Positions 9,226 through 17,932 of a stretch of DNA of 64,000 nucleotides are shown here, piece after piece. The notes beneath the pieces are model-generated. The model was not told where the DNA came from. It did not search any database and was given only the letters and a program-made list of their open reading frames with translations. Both the position numbers and the translations under genes were made by a program. Origin of the DNA: Arthrobacter sp. P2b (GTDB lineage: Bacteria; Actinomycetota; Actinomycetes; Actinomycetales; Micrococcaceae); assembly GCF_900168295.1 (NCBI RefSeq), contig NZ_FVZL01000020.1, forward strand, positions 1-64,000, read 5' to 3'. Numbering within the stretch: position 1 is the stretch's first letter; every line of letters begins with the position of its first letter.

Positions 9226-9251
9226 CGGGCGGTCGTGAAAGGGTCGCACCC

Positions 9252-9758
9252 ATGAAGCCGATCATCCTGCTCGACATCGACGGTGTTCTCAACCCGGCGC
9301 TCCGGTCGCGGCCGGGTACTGTCCGACCTGACCCGTTGCTCTCCTGTGAGAAGAAAGCACTGGTACGGCGCCTGGCCAGGTGCGGCCGGATCGCGTGGGT
9401 GTCGACCTGGCCGGCAGAGATGACAGCCGACTTGGAGGACCAGCTGCAACTGGACGTGGAGCCGCTGCGGGTGACGTTATTGCTCCGTGCCGCGGACGAG
9501 GCCGACCCGACGCCGAAGCTGCGTTCCGTGGCACGGTGGCTGGCCAGGATGGAAGCGGCCGGCGAAGCTGGCTGGGACTCGGTCGTATGGATTGACGACG
9601 TCCTCGGGCCGGATGCCAGGAAGTGGGCCCACGGTCACCACCAGCCGGTCCTTCTGGAGAAGCCAATACCGGACCAGGGACTGACCGAGGCGCACATCGT
9701 CGCAGTCGAGGTGTTCATCGAGGGTGGCGGGGGAGGAGTCGAAGCTCCGGCCCCCTGA
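9252..9758 (+). CDS. HAD-like phosphatase domain protein
   Basis: 168 residues from the ATG at 9252, preceded by GAAAGGG. Motif I is DIDGVLNP near residue 8, motif II the serine/threonine in VSTW (about 53), and a later VVWIDD supplies the acidic motif IV. This is the compact cap-less type often annotated as a hypothetical HAD-like hydrolase. The substrate cannot be inferred. It follows the CoiA-like gene by 26 bases and may be co-transcribed with it. Confidence 0.78.
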   Translation: MKPIILLDIDGVLNPALRSRPGTVRPDPLLSCEKKALVRRLARCGRIAWVSTWPAEMTADLEDQLQLDVEPLRVTLLLRAADEADPTPKLRSVARWLARMEAAGEAGWDSVVWIDDVLGPDARKWAHGHHQPVLLEKPIPDQGLTEAHIVAVEVFIEGGGGGVEAPAP

Positions 9759-9776
9759 AGAACGGACGGTGCCGGG

Positions 9777-9905
9777 CTACCGGGGCGCGGCGCCGAGGTA
9801 CTCCTCCAGGGTGATGCCTTGGGTGGCAATGTCGGTGGTGAGCGGCATGCCGACGAAGCGCAGATGCCAGGGCTCGTGGTACTCCGGAAAGCGGTGGAAG
9901 GCGAC
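9777..9905 (-). pseudogene. VanY-like D,D-carboxypeptidase, C-terminal stub
   Basis: The frame reading HRFPEYHEPWHLRFVG and ending GITLEEYLGAAPR matches the C-terminus of VanY/LD-carboxypeptidase-like peptidases; EPWH carries the conserved Glu and zinc-binding His. Upstream residues are unrelated and the SxHxxGxAxD metal-binding half is absent, so only the tail survives. It converges on the HAD-like gene with 18 bases between. Confidence 0.7.
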
Positions 9906-10204
9906 CTGGCTACTTGGCGGGATCCGTACTGCAGCGCGGGCTACGGCCCCCCCTAAATTCTGGCTGCCCGTCATCGCAGAGTCCTTTGGCTGGGCAGAGG
10001 GGCTGACGGTAGCGATTTGTTTGTGCAAGATTCGTAAGGACCGTATAGACGCTGGACTGCTAACGGGCGCCCCACCACGACGGGTCAGGTGTCAAGGGTT
10101 CCACCACGGGCTCCGGCTGGGATACCTGTATGGATTCCACCTGAGAACAAATCAACAGCAGGCCGCAACGGACAGCCCCAGAACTTCCCTGCTAATGCCT
10201 CTTC
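9906..10204. other. Region without recognised gene
   Basis: About 300 bp between the VanY-like stub and the membrane protein gene. No conserved protein, RNA or strong hairpin was recognised. It probably contains the deletion junction that removed the rest of the peptidase gene. Confidence 0.4.
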
Positions 10205-10681
10205 CTACCGCCACTCAAACAGGTCTGTCTTCCAAGAACTTCCGTTCCAAATGAGACGGCAGTTGTACAGCCGTGGCTCAGGGTTATAGTTCACCCACGT
10301 ACTTAGCTTGTAGGTCTTGATTGAAGGCTCATATACATCACTGCGGTCTTGTCTCTCCCTGTCGCCGACGCTGTCCTGAATCATCCGCTCGCAGGTTTCC
10401 TTGGCATTGCTCCATGTGTTTGCAGGATTATTCCGTGGGTTTGATGCTGTGTGTATCCAGGAACTGATGCCAAAGTATCCACCGATGACAGCGGCGATGA
10501 TGCCCCAGATAGCAAGTTTCTTGAGAGGACTCATCCTAGGAGGCTGATGCTGAGCCGGAGTGGCAAGCCGGCGTTGCTGGGGAGGGCTCACTGGGGGAGT
10601 GGGTGTTTGCCAGGACTCCAACTTAAAAGGCTGCTGTGGCTTAGGTTCCGGGCCGTGTTGATTTTCAAAAAGTTCCCCCAA
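10205..10681 (-). CDS. Single-pass membrane protein, unknown function
   Basis: 158 residues from a TTG at 10681; an internal ATG (residue 50, MSPLKK) is an alternative start. A proline/glutamine-rich cytoplasmic segment (~1-50) leads to one transmembrane helix (LAIWGIIAAVIGGYFGIS) and an extracellular domain with two cysteines (CERM and YNCRL) that ends in tryptophan-rich sequence. This layout is common in actinobacterial envelope proteins of unknown role. Lower GC than the neighbouring catabolic genes. Confidence 0.6.
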   Translation of the reverse strand: MGELFENQHGPEPKPQQPFKLESWQTPTPPVSPPQQRRLATPAQHQPPRMSPLKKLAIWGIIAAVIGGYFGISSWIHTASNPRNNPANTWSNAKETCERMIQDSVGDRERQDRSDVYEPSIKTYKLSTWVNYNPEPRLYNCRLIWNGSSWKTDLFEWR

Positions 10682-11028
10682 TATCTAGATGAACGACAGC
10701 ACTCACCAAAGAATGCGCTCGTGGAGTGAATCATATGGTCAAGCACCCACAATTGATGGCTACCTCGAGCTTCGGTATCAGGAGAGAGGCATTTTTCTTG
10801 ATACCGGGGAAGTGCCGCCATCCTCACAGGGACTGCGAAAAGAGTTACGAACCAAGAGCGGGGTGCTAAGACAAACAACTCACACACCTGTTATTGAGGC
10901 AAGATAAACGCGGTGTGTTGCGCAGCGGAGCCAACGACATCGAGGATTTCATCGCCGAGGTGTACCGGCGCAGCATAGACCGGATCGCTGGAATCAATTT
11001 AGTAAGGCCCATGACCCCTAACACAAAA
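10682..11028. other. Region without recognised gene
   Basis: Only short frames with no family resemblance are present. The phrase translating as GANDIEDFIAEVYRRSIDRI on the plus strand near 10925-10985 could be a fragment of a larger protein, but I could not place it. Confidence 0.35.
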
Positions 11029-11066
11029 CGACTGCCGGGCCCCCTCGAAATGGGGAGCGGCAGTCG
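11029..11066. terminator. Bidirectional hairpin before repeat B
   Basis: A 9-bp stem CGACTGCCG / CGGCAGTCG encloses a second GGCCCC...GGGG pairing. AAAA lies on the left and a T-rich stretch on the right, so it can act as an intrinsic terminator on both strands. Confidence 0.65.
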
Positions 11067-11098
11067 CTCTGTTTGTTCAGAATCTGTCAGGAAGGGCG

Positions 11099-11115
11099 TG
11101 TTGACAATGTCAACA
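11099..11115. promoter_or_regulatory. Palindrome B1 (TGTTGACA-A-TGTCAACA)
   Basis: A perfect 17-bp inverted repeat with 8-bp arms and central A, about 93 bp upstream of the tRNA-like core of repeat B. Confidence 0.7.
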
Positions 11116-11207
11116 GAATCGCCGCCGGACTGGGCCGTCCATCGGCCGTACTAGCTCGGATTCGGTACGTTTCCGCGGGTTCCCAGTGTTTACAAGGCCT
11201 GGAATAC

Positions 11208-11232
11208 AGTTCGAGTCCCACCTCGGGCACAG
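11208..11232 (+). other. tRNA 3'-end fragment, att-like core (copy B)
   Basis: Identical to the 25-bp cores at 308-332, 53058-53082 and 55352-55376: a T-loop, the 3' T-stem strand and an acceptor strand ending in GGGCACA. The sequence upstream cannot form the rest of a tRNA. Confidence 0.65.
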
Positions 11233-11237
11233 CATAT

Positions 11238-11258
11238 CCCCTCGTCAGAGGGGTTTTT
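11238..11258 (+). terminator. Intrinsic terminator after tRNA-like core (B)
   Basis: CCCCTC-GTCA-GAGGGG followed by TTTTT, directly downstream of the tRNA fragment and repeated exactly in C. It looks like the native terminator of the tRNA gene whose 3' end was copied. Confidence 0.75.
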
Positions 11259-11581
11259 GCTTTAACGTGTTGACATGGCTTGTGGTGGCGTCCCTCTGAC
11301 GCTAGGTTTGCGGGCTTTGGCCTGGCCTCCGCTGAGCCTATTCAGGTGTGTGGGGTGGCGGGTTCAAGGCCCTGGCTAGTGGGCCTTCCGCCTGCTGTGG
11401 TGGGGTTATATGGTTCCTCGTTCCGGTTCTGTCGGGTTGGTCGGGGGTGGCCAACACCTATTCATGGTCCTGTGTGGCGGACACAACATGACCTCGCCGA
11501 CTTTGGTACGAAATTCTTCTTGAAGGGCTCCTCGAAGACGTTACGGGAGCTGCGGCTGGACGCTTTGTCCTGCCAAAGGGG

Positions 11582-11600
11582 GTGTGGACACTGTCAACAC
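11582..11600. promoter_or_regulatory. Palindrome B2 (GTGTGGACA-C-TGTCAACAC)
   Basis: An inverted repeat with a single arm mismatch, 370 bp downstream of the core. Its counterpart at 53399-53417 in repeat C differs only in the central base. Confidence 0.65.
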
Positions 11601-11925
11601 TTATGTCTGCTTTATAGGAGTCTCATGGTGGCGCTGGAGCGCGGAAGGCGTTGGGAATCACGAGCGGATGTAGCGCTTTGACTGCGATGGGCAGGAACCG
11701 AAGACGTTGGTCGTCCAAAAATAGTGGGGAGTTGGGGCACCTTCACTGACGGAAGTGAACTCGACCTGCCACCGTGAAAGCTGGGGCAGTTGGCGAATCG
11801 TGGCAATCCTGCCGCCCGGTAACCGACTCAGTTGACCGTGTAGCTTCGCTCCCGTTTTGGGTCGAAAACTGAAGTGTTAGATTTCGATTCTAGGACCCAA
11901 AGTAGATGTGAGCTTTGGGTGTGGG

Positions 11926-12540
11926 GAATCTGACGTATTCCGTTGGATATTCGGCACTGGGGCGGGGCGGAGTCGGTTGCCAGGCAGTAGGTCGTTGCAT
12001 CGGCGGGCAGTGGGCAAGAGAATCGCCCCCGTGTGGGCAGCGGGGGAGCGACTCGTACGGTCTGGATGGGGACATATTTCTGGCATCCCAACCCCGGAGG
12101 CGATCAGAACGCACAAGCATCTGCTCCGATGGAGTCATCTATCGGACGGCTCAGCTCGGCAGCAGTACAAGGCTGGACCCATCGCTCATTCATTACGCGC
12201 AGCGGCAGCAGGTAGGGCGCCGCTGCTTCAGCGGACATCCGCGGCCGTGTGGGCGTTCGTGCCGCGTCCGTTGGACGCGGGAAGTCAGCGGAAGAGCAGC
12301 AATGCTTCCCCTTGGCCGCCGCCTCCGCAAAGGGCAACGGCTGCTTTGCCGGTTTTTGGGCGGGCAAGTTCCTGGGCGGCAGACACCACGACGCGCGCTC
12401 CAACGGCACCGGTTGTCTCTGTTGTGGGCGACAGCGAACTTCTGCACGATGACATTAGCTATCACGGCCGTGCTTTGGCAGGCCGGGTAAGGTGCCGTCT
12501 GGGATTACCGATTCCTACGACACCCTTCACAGTTGCACGT
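11926..12540. other. Region without recognised gene
   Basis: About 600 bp between repeat B and the first island gene. Open frames exist on both strands, but none shows a family motif, a ribosome site or consistent codon bias. It may be eroded sequence at the island edge. Confidence 0.4.
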
Positions 12541-13521
12541 CTAATCTGTTTGACGGCAGTCCAGCAGGATCTTGCCAACGTGAGCCTTGGTTTCGAAGTG
12601 GGCGTGCGCCGCGGCTACTTCGGAAAGTGGGTACACCCTTTCTGTTATCAGTCTGATTGCCCCGGCTGTCAGGAACGGGAGGACAAGACGGTTCACGCCC
12701 GCCATGATCGCCGTCTTCTGTTCGGGCGAGCGGTCTCGCAGCAGGGTCCCAGACACGGATGCCTTCTTCTTCATCAGGGCCGCGAAGTTTAAGGTGCCAC
12801 TGGGCCCGCCCTGCATGCCGATGGTCATGATCCGTCCGAATGGTGCCAGAGCCTCAATATTCTTGGCAAGATAACTTCCTCCGACAGTATCCAGGACGAT
12901 GTCTGCCCCACCTTCAGCAAGCATCCTTTTAGCGAAGTCCTCCTCCTCATAGTTGATCAAGATGTCAGCGCCGAGACGACGGGCCACCTCAAGCTTCGTA
13001 TCGCTAGACGCGGTGACTGCTACCCGCCCTCCTATGGTTTTGATGAGTTGGATACCAAAGACTCCAATACCCCCGGTGGCTCCGTGGATCAGAACGGTCT
13101 CACCGGGAGCGAAACGACCTGTGTGGCAAATATTCGAAACCAGTGTGGCTGCAACCTCTGGTACCCCAGCGACTTCGATCAACCCGATTCCCTTCGGGAT
13201 CGCGAGGACATGGCCCACGCTGACGGCGACATATTCGGCGTATCCGCCTGAGGCAAGAAGTGCCATGACTTGGTCGCCGGGGATGAAGCCGTCAATACCT
13301 GGTCCCGCTTCTACGATGGTTCCAGAAACTTCCATTCCGAAGATTTCTGAGGCACCTGGGGGAAGGTTGTGGCGTCCCAGCCGTTGCAGTGAGTCAGCTC
13401 GATTTAGGCCTGCGCCTGCTATGCGGATGAGAACCTCCCCCGCTTGTGGTCTCGGATCCGGGAGTTCTTCCACAGCGAGGGTTTCGGGACCTCCGGGTGT
13501 TCTAAATCGAACAGCTTTCAT
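12541..13521 (-). CDS. Zinc-independent quinone oxidoreductase-like MDR enzyme
   Basis: 326 residues from the ATG at 13521 (MKAVRFRT), preferred over an ATG 36 bases upstream because AGGA precedes it. This is a medium-chain dehydrogenase/reductase of the NADPH:quinone reductase type: N-terminal GroES-like domain, an NAD(P)-binding HGATGGIG-type loop (IHGATGGIGVFG), and SSDTKLEVARRLGAD for cofactor selectivity. The catalytic-zinc cysteines of alcohol dehydrogenases are absent. Such enzymes reduce quinones or enones. Being at the end of the island beside a ring-cleavage dioxygenase, it may handle a quinone or unsaturated intermediate. Confidence 0.85.
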   Translation of the reverse strand: MKAVRFRTPGGPETLAVEELPDPRPQAGEVLIRIAGAGLNRADSLQRLGRHNLPPGASEIFGMEVSGTIVEAGPGIDGFIPGDQVMALLASGGYAEYVAVSVGHVLAIPKGIGLIEVAGVPEVAATLVSNICHTGRFAPGETVLIHGATGGIGVFGIQLIKTIGGRVAVTASSDTKLEVARRLGADILINYEEEDFAKRMLAEGGADIVLDTVGGSYLAKNIEALAPFGRIMTIGMQGGPSGTLNFAALMKKKASVSGTLLRDRSPEQKTAIMAGVNRLVLPFLTAGAIRLITERVYPLSEVAAAHAHFETKAHVGKILLDCRQTD

Positions 13522-13925
13522 GATGCGTATTCCTAGGTTTACAAAGCGGGCAGTCATCGGAGACGAGCTTGGCTACGCCGAAGGCGGGCACCGCTTTGGT
13601 CCGTCCGCATCTTCTGTGATGTCTCCCGGAGGTCAAGCAATTCCCGGCGGTTGATGATGCCGGTATCGGTCCCCCATCGCGGGCCGGCATCCGCAGATAC
13701 TGTCGCGCCGGGCCTATCAAGGGGCCGGTTAGTTGAGATATGCGTCGTCGACGATGTCGAGGTATTAGGTGGTGGTGTACTCGGCCCTGCCTCCGGAAAC
13801 GCCTTCGCAGCCCAGATGTTTTTTTGTTTTATTGCTGGATAATCGATTCTAACTACGATACTGTTTTATCCAAGTTGTAGCGGGTGTCACATCCGTCAGA
13901 GCCATGCAAGGAGTAGGAGACAAGG
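13522..13925. promoter_or_regulatory. Divergent intergenic region before the dioxygenase gene
   Basis: About 400 bp with an AT-rich segment at 13815-13875. GGATAA (13837-13842) and TTATCC (13866-13871) form an inverted pair, with a nested ATCG...CGAT between them; this could be an operator. A strong ribosome site (GGAGTAGGAGACAAGG) precedes the ATG at 13926. No gene was recognised in the remainder. Confidence 0.5.
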
Positions 13926-14819
13926 ATGTCTTGGGGATTGATAAGCGCCATGGGCCACGTAAGCATTCAGACGACGGACCTCAGTAACTCGGTATTCGAT
14001 GCGACCCAGATCCTTGGACTTCGTGAAACGGAACGGACCTCCGATGCCGTGTACCTTGCTGCCGGTAATGTCCACCACGAACTGGTCTATGTCGAGTCTG
14101 ATGTCAACGGGGTGGATGGTTTCGGCCTGGTCGCGGCCAATGGCGACGCGCTGCGGGAGATCCGTCGGCGCGTAGAGAACGAGAACTTCACGATCCTCAG
14201 CAACAAGCCACGCGGCGCTGGCATTGAGGACGGTTTTTCCTTCATCGGGCCTGAGGGCGTCGTCTTCGAAATCTACGTAGGCATGCAGGAGAACATCGCC
14301 CTTCAGCAGTCCTTCGGTCCGGACCGGTACGGCCACTTCAACTTCCACCCCCGGGACGTCGGCGGCATGATGCGCTTCCTGCATAGGGTGCTGGATTTCC
14401 GTCTTTCGGACGTCATCGGGGACGACTTTGCCTATTTCATGCGGTGCAACCCAGACCACCACGGCATTGCCCTGGTCCGCGGCGAGGGAACCCTGCACCA
14501 CCACGCCTGGCAGACGCAAAGCATTTCCGATCTCGGAAAGCTCGGCGACCGGCTGAACAAGCTGGGACGGGAGCTGATATGGGGCCCGGTGCGCCACGGC
14601 GCAGGCCACAACATCGCCGCATACTACGTGGAGACCTCGGGGGCCGTCGTGGAGCTTTACACGGACCTGGAGCAGATCTACGACGACTCCCGACCCCCGG
14701 TGGTGTGGGGCGAGGACGAGAACTGGTACAACATGTGGAGCGCCTACCGCCCCATGGATTTCCGCAAGTTCGGACTCGCCCCCGTGGATCCCCGGTTCCT
14801 CAGCAGCCTCCACCGCTAG
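13926..14819 (+). CDS. VOC-family extradiol ring-cleavage dioxygenase
   Basis: 297 residues in two betaalphabetabetabeta modules, the usual length of type I extradiol dioxygenases. The C-terminal module carries a 2-His-1-Glu iron triad: His137 (GHFNFH), one of His191-193 (LHHHAW) and Glu243 (VVELYTD), spaced as in 2,3-dihydroxybiphenyl and catechol 2,3-dioxygenases. It probably opens a catechol- or hydroxyquinol-type ring with O2. It is followed by the MHS transporter in the same orientation and is the only obvious ring-cleavage enzyme in the island. Confidence 0.88.
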   Translation: MSWGLISAMGHVSIQTTDLSNSVFDATQILGLRETERTSDAVYLAAGNVHHELVYVESDVNGVDGFGLVAANGDALREIRRRVENENFTILSNKPRGAGIEDGFSFIGPEGVVFEIYVGMQENIALQQSFGPDRYGHFNFHPRDVGGMMRFLHRVLDFRLSDVIGDDFAYFMRCNPDHHGIALVRGEGTLHHHAWQTQSISDLGKLGDRLNKLGRELIWGPVRHGAGHNIAAYYVETSGAVVELYTDLEQIYDDSRPPVVWGEDENWYNMWSAYRPMDFRKFGLAPVDPRFLSSLHR

Positions 14820-15041
14820 GCGTTGCACCTTCACCACCCAGGTAGGCACAACACGCACATCAACTTCCGCGTCGGCACCCTGCTGGTCACGGATTTAATA
14901 CTTTCGCCACGGTTATGCTTTATTAATTGGTCATCTCCTGTGATCTGCGTCATGCTTGAAAGAGCGCATGAAGGGGTTGCTTCGGGATAGGTCCAACATC
15001 GCCGTCGGTCACCGAACTCTCACAGCTTTCGAAAAGAGATC

Positions 15042-16406
15042 ATGTTGAAACCGAAAACCGCTCAAGAGAGAAGCCAGAAATCGGTCGACCTGCCATCGGG
15101 CAGCAAGGCATCACCGGTTGACTCGCTGAACACCAAGGACATGCGCCGCATCCTGGGCTCCAGCCTCATCGGCAGCATCATCGAGTACTACGACTTCATC
15201 CTTTACGCCACCGCTGCATCCCTGGTGTTTGACCGGGTCTTCTTCGCAAACCTCGGCCCCGGCCTCTCCCTGTTTGCCTCCTTCGCGACCCTTGCAGCCG
15301 GATACGTCGCCAGGCCTCTCGGCGGCATCGTCTTCGGACACTTCGGCGATCGCATCGGCCGGAAAAAGATGCTGGTGCTGTCGATGCTCATGATGGGCGG
15401 CGCGACCGTCCTGATCGGGCTCCTGCCCACCACGGCGCAGATCGGCGTTGCGGCGCCGATCATACTGGTCCTCCTGCGCGTCATCCAGGGCATTTCAGTT
15501 GGCGGGGAGTGGGGAGGCGCCACCTTGATGGCCCTGGAGCACGCGCCCGCGAAAAAGCGCGGCCTCGCCGCAGCATTCGCCAACGCCGGCGGACCGGCCG
15601 GCGGACTGCTGGCCACGCTGGTGGTTTCGGCCGTTTCCGCCCTGACCGGGGACCAGTTCCTGGTCTGGGGCTGGCGGATACCCTTCCTCCTCAGTGCCCT
15701 CCTGATCCTGATCGGCATGATCATCCGTCTTCGGGTGGCAGAGACACCGGTGTTCCAGAAGCTCGACGCCGAAGCCGCCAAAGTCAAGCACCCGCCCCTG
15801 CTGGAGGTGCTTCGCAATCATCCACGTCTCGTCGTGGTCACTCTCGTGGCAACGCTGGGATTCTACGCCTGCCAGGGACTGCTGACCGTGTGGGGCGTCT
15901 CCATGGCTGTGGGGAGCGGCGTGGACCGATCCGGAGTCCTGAACTGGAAGGGAGTTGCCGCCGTGGTGACGGTGGCAGTCTGCTTTTACACCGCCCGCCT
16001 CAGTGACCGGATCGGGCGGCGCGCAGTCCTCACCGGCGCGGGCGTGGCGGCCATCGTCCTCGCCTTTCCCCTGATCATGCTGCTCACGAACGGGACCCTG
16101 TGGGGCTTTGCGGTTGCAGTGGTGGTCGGCAACGGACTTGTTCAGGGGGCGCTGGCGGGACCCATCGGAGCCTACATCTCCGAGCAGTTCCCTACCGGGG
16201 TCCGCTACACAGGAGCGTCCCTGTCCTACCAGGGAGCTTCGATGATCGGGGCGGGCTTTACCCCCATGATCGCCACGGGCCTCGTTCTTGCAGCCGGTGG
16301 CGGAATATGGATGGTGGCGGTGTTCTGGATCGCCATCCTGGCGGCGGGCCTCGTAGCAGTGCGCCTCACGGCTGAGGGCTCACGCGTCAAGCTCGACGCC
16401 GCCTAA
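15042..16406 (+). CDS. MHS-type MFS symporter (aromatic or organic acid uptake)
   Basis: 454 residues with twelve hydrophobic segments. The N-terminus IGSIIEYYDFILYATAASLVF and the loop GHFGDRIGRKKML are signatures of the metabolite:H+ symporter family (ShiA, ProP, KgtP, PcaT relatives). The long Lys/Gln/Ser N-terminal tail is cytoplasmic. Uptake of an aromatic acid or related metabolite by proton symport is likely; the substrate is not fixed by sequence. The AT-rich upstream stretch (14890-14940) probably holds the promoter. Confidence 0.88.
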   Translation: MLKPKTAQERSQKSVDLPSGSKASPVDSLNTKDMRRILGSSLIGSIIEYYDFILYATAASLVFDRVFFANLGPGLSLFASFATLAAGYVARPLGGIVFGHFGDRIGRKKMLVLSMLMMGGATVLIGLLPTTAQIGVAAPIILVLLRVIQGISVGGEWGGATLMALEHAPAKKRGLAAAFANAGGPAGGLLATLVVSAVSALTGDQFLVWGWRIPFLLSALLILIGMIIRLRVAETPVFQKLDAEAAKVKHPPLLEVLRNHPRLVVVTLVATLGFYACQGLLTVWGVSMAVGSGVDRSGVLNWKGVAAVVTVAVCFYTARLSDRIGRRAVLTGAGVAAIVLAFPLIMLLTNGTLWGFAVAVVVGNGLVQGALAGPIGAYISEQFPTGVRYTGASLSYQGASMIGAGFTPMIATGLVLAAGGGIWMVAVFWIAILAAGLVAVRLTAEGSRVKLDAA

Positions 16407-16603
16407 GCCTTCCCTCACGGGAGATACCGAAGCGGGACGGCACATTAGCTGTCGTCGTTTTGGTTCGTGTCCTTCTAAGCACCATTGTCAGCATTATTGA
16501 ACTCATTGTGCTGAAACTTCTGCATTTACGCGGGAACAGACGACTGGCATGCTGAAGGCAGGAAGGCGCCTGGATCGGCGCCCATCACGAAAGGAACCAG
16601 GCA

Positions 16604-17911
16604 ATGAAGCCTAAGAATCACATGGTGCTCACCACCTTCATGCTACCGGCGGGATACCACAAGGACAGCTGGCGAATGGAAGGAAGCCGGGCCGAAGAGC
16701 TGGGCAACCTGGAGTTCGTGGCAGACCTGACCGCCATGGCCGAGGCCGCAAAACTTGATGCCGTCTTCTTTGGCGATATCGTCCACGCCAACACGGTCAT
16801 GCGGGGCGACATCAAGATGAACGGGTTCTACGAACCGATGACGGTACTTGCCGCGCTGGCCGCGAGGACGAAAAACATCGGCCTGATCGGCACCATGTCC
16901 ACCTCATTTTCCGAGCCGTACAATCTGGCCCGGCAGCTGTGCGGACTGGACCACATGTCCAACGGCAGGGCAGGCTGGAACATTGTCACGTCCTCGGACG
17001 GATTCAGCAACTACGGCGTTGAGGACGTTCCCGACCCCGCCGTGCGGTACCGGCGGGCCACCGAATTCGTGGACGTCGTGCAGCGCCTCTGGGACAGCTG
17101 GTCCGATGACGCCGTCATCGTGGACAGGGAATCCGGCGAATACGTGGACCGAAGCAAGCTCAAGGCCATCCGGCACAAGGGCGAGTTCTTTGAAGTCGAG
17201 GGACCCATCAACATGCCGCGGTCACCCCAGGGCCGGCCCGTGCTGGTTCAGGCCGGCTCCTCAGGTCCCGGCATGGACCTGGGTTCGTCCGTGGCGGACG
17301 GGATTTACACCGCTCAGCCGTTCAAGGAGCCGTCCATCGAGTTCTACACCAAGTTCAAGAACATGGTGGCTGAGAAGGGCCGGAACCCCGACGACGTCAA
17401 AGTCATCCCGGGCATCCTGCCGATCCTGGGCAACACCGAGAAGGAAGCGCAGGACCTGGCGAACGAGCTGGCCGGCTACGTCCACCTCGGCAACGGCCGC
17501 AAGCAGGTGGGCGCCGACCTTAAGATGGACCTTTCCGAGCTGGAATTCGATGAAACGATCCCCGCGGAGTGGTTTTCCGACGACCCCCGGATGGGAAGCC
17601 GCTACCAGATCTACCGCAAGAAGAGCGTGGACATGGGCATGACGCTGCGCGAACTGATCGTGGACCTGGCCCGCTCCACCGGGCACCAGTGGATGGCCGG
17701 CACGCCGTCGCAGGTGGCCGACCGCATGGTGGACTGGTTCGAGTCCAAGGCCTGTGACGGCTTCAACCTCAACGCCCCCTTTAACCCGGGCGGCTTCAAG
17801 CTCATCTGCGACAAGCTGGTGCCGGAACTTCAGGACCGCGGTTACTTCCGGTCCGAGTATGAGGGCACTACCCTGCGTGAGAACCTCGGGCTTTCCCGCC
17901 CGTCAGCATAG
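16604..17911 (+). CDS. NtaA/SnaA/DszA-family FMN-dependent monooxygenase (luciferase-like)
   Basis: 435 residues, typical for this TIM-barrel family. Family features include FFGDIVHANT, the conserved GRAGWNIVTS segment, and VLVQAGSSGPGMDLG in the FMN-phosphate region. These oxygenases use FMNH2 supplied by a separate flavin reductase and attack aminocarboxylates, sulfones or alkyl groups. The matching reductase could be one of the fused reductases in the window (35808 or 59513 genes). The ribosome site AAAGGAACC precedes the ATG. The AT-rich upstream region has GCATTATTGAACTCATTGTG. Confidence 0.87.
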   Translation: MKPKNHMVLTTFMLPAGYHKDSWRMEGSRAEELGNLEFVADLTAMAEAAKLDAVFFGDIVHANTVMRGDIKMNGFYEPMTVLAALAARTKNIGLIGTMSTSFSEPYNLARQLCGLDHMSNGRAGWNIVTSSDGFSNYGVEDVPDPAVRYRRATEFVDVVQRLWDSWSDDAVIVDRESGEYVDRSKLKAIRHKGEFFEVEGPINMPRSPQGRPVLVQAGSSGPGMDLGSSVADGIYTAQPFKEPSIEFYTKFKNMVAEKGRNPDDVKVIPGILPILGNTEKEAQDLANELAGYVHLGNGRKQVGADLKMDLSELEFDETIPAEWFSDDPRMGSRYQIYRKKSVDMGMTLRELIVDLARSTGHQWMAGTPSQVADRMVDWFESKACDGFNLNAPFNPGGFKLICDKLVPELQDRGYFRSEYEGTTLRENLGLSRPSA

Positions 17912-17932
17912 ACGGAGCGGCTCAGGGCCCGC

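Larger units (their letters stand above)
11098..11925 (+). repeat. Direct repeat B (partner of C)
   Basis: A non-coding block of about 0.8 kb that aligns with 52947-53762 in the same orientation. The first half is nearly identical, including a continuous identical run from the tRNA-like core through a terminator (11208-11258 against 53058-53108). The next 340 bases up to the second palindrome (11582-11600) are about 80-85% alike. A diverged tail still shares GTGTTAGAT and GCTTTGGGTGTG at the end. B and C bracket the catabolic island, so it may be an island boundary able to recombine with C. Confidence 0.82.

Noticed and set aside
11908..12792. Plus-strand open frame of 294 codons
   Set aside because: It overlaps the end of the quinone reductase gene on the other strand, has no motif or ribosome site, and starts inside the tail of repeat B.
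13896..14858. 320-codon minus-strand frame opposite the extradiol dioxygenase
   Set aside because: Valine/histidine-rich mirror frame; the plus strand has the complete metal triad and a strong ribosome site.
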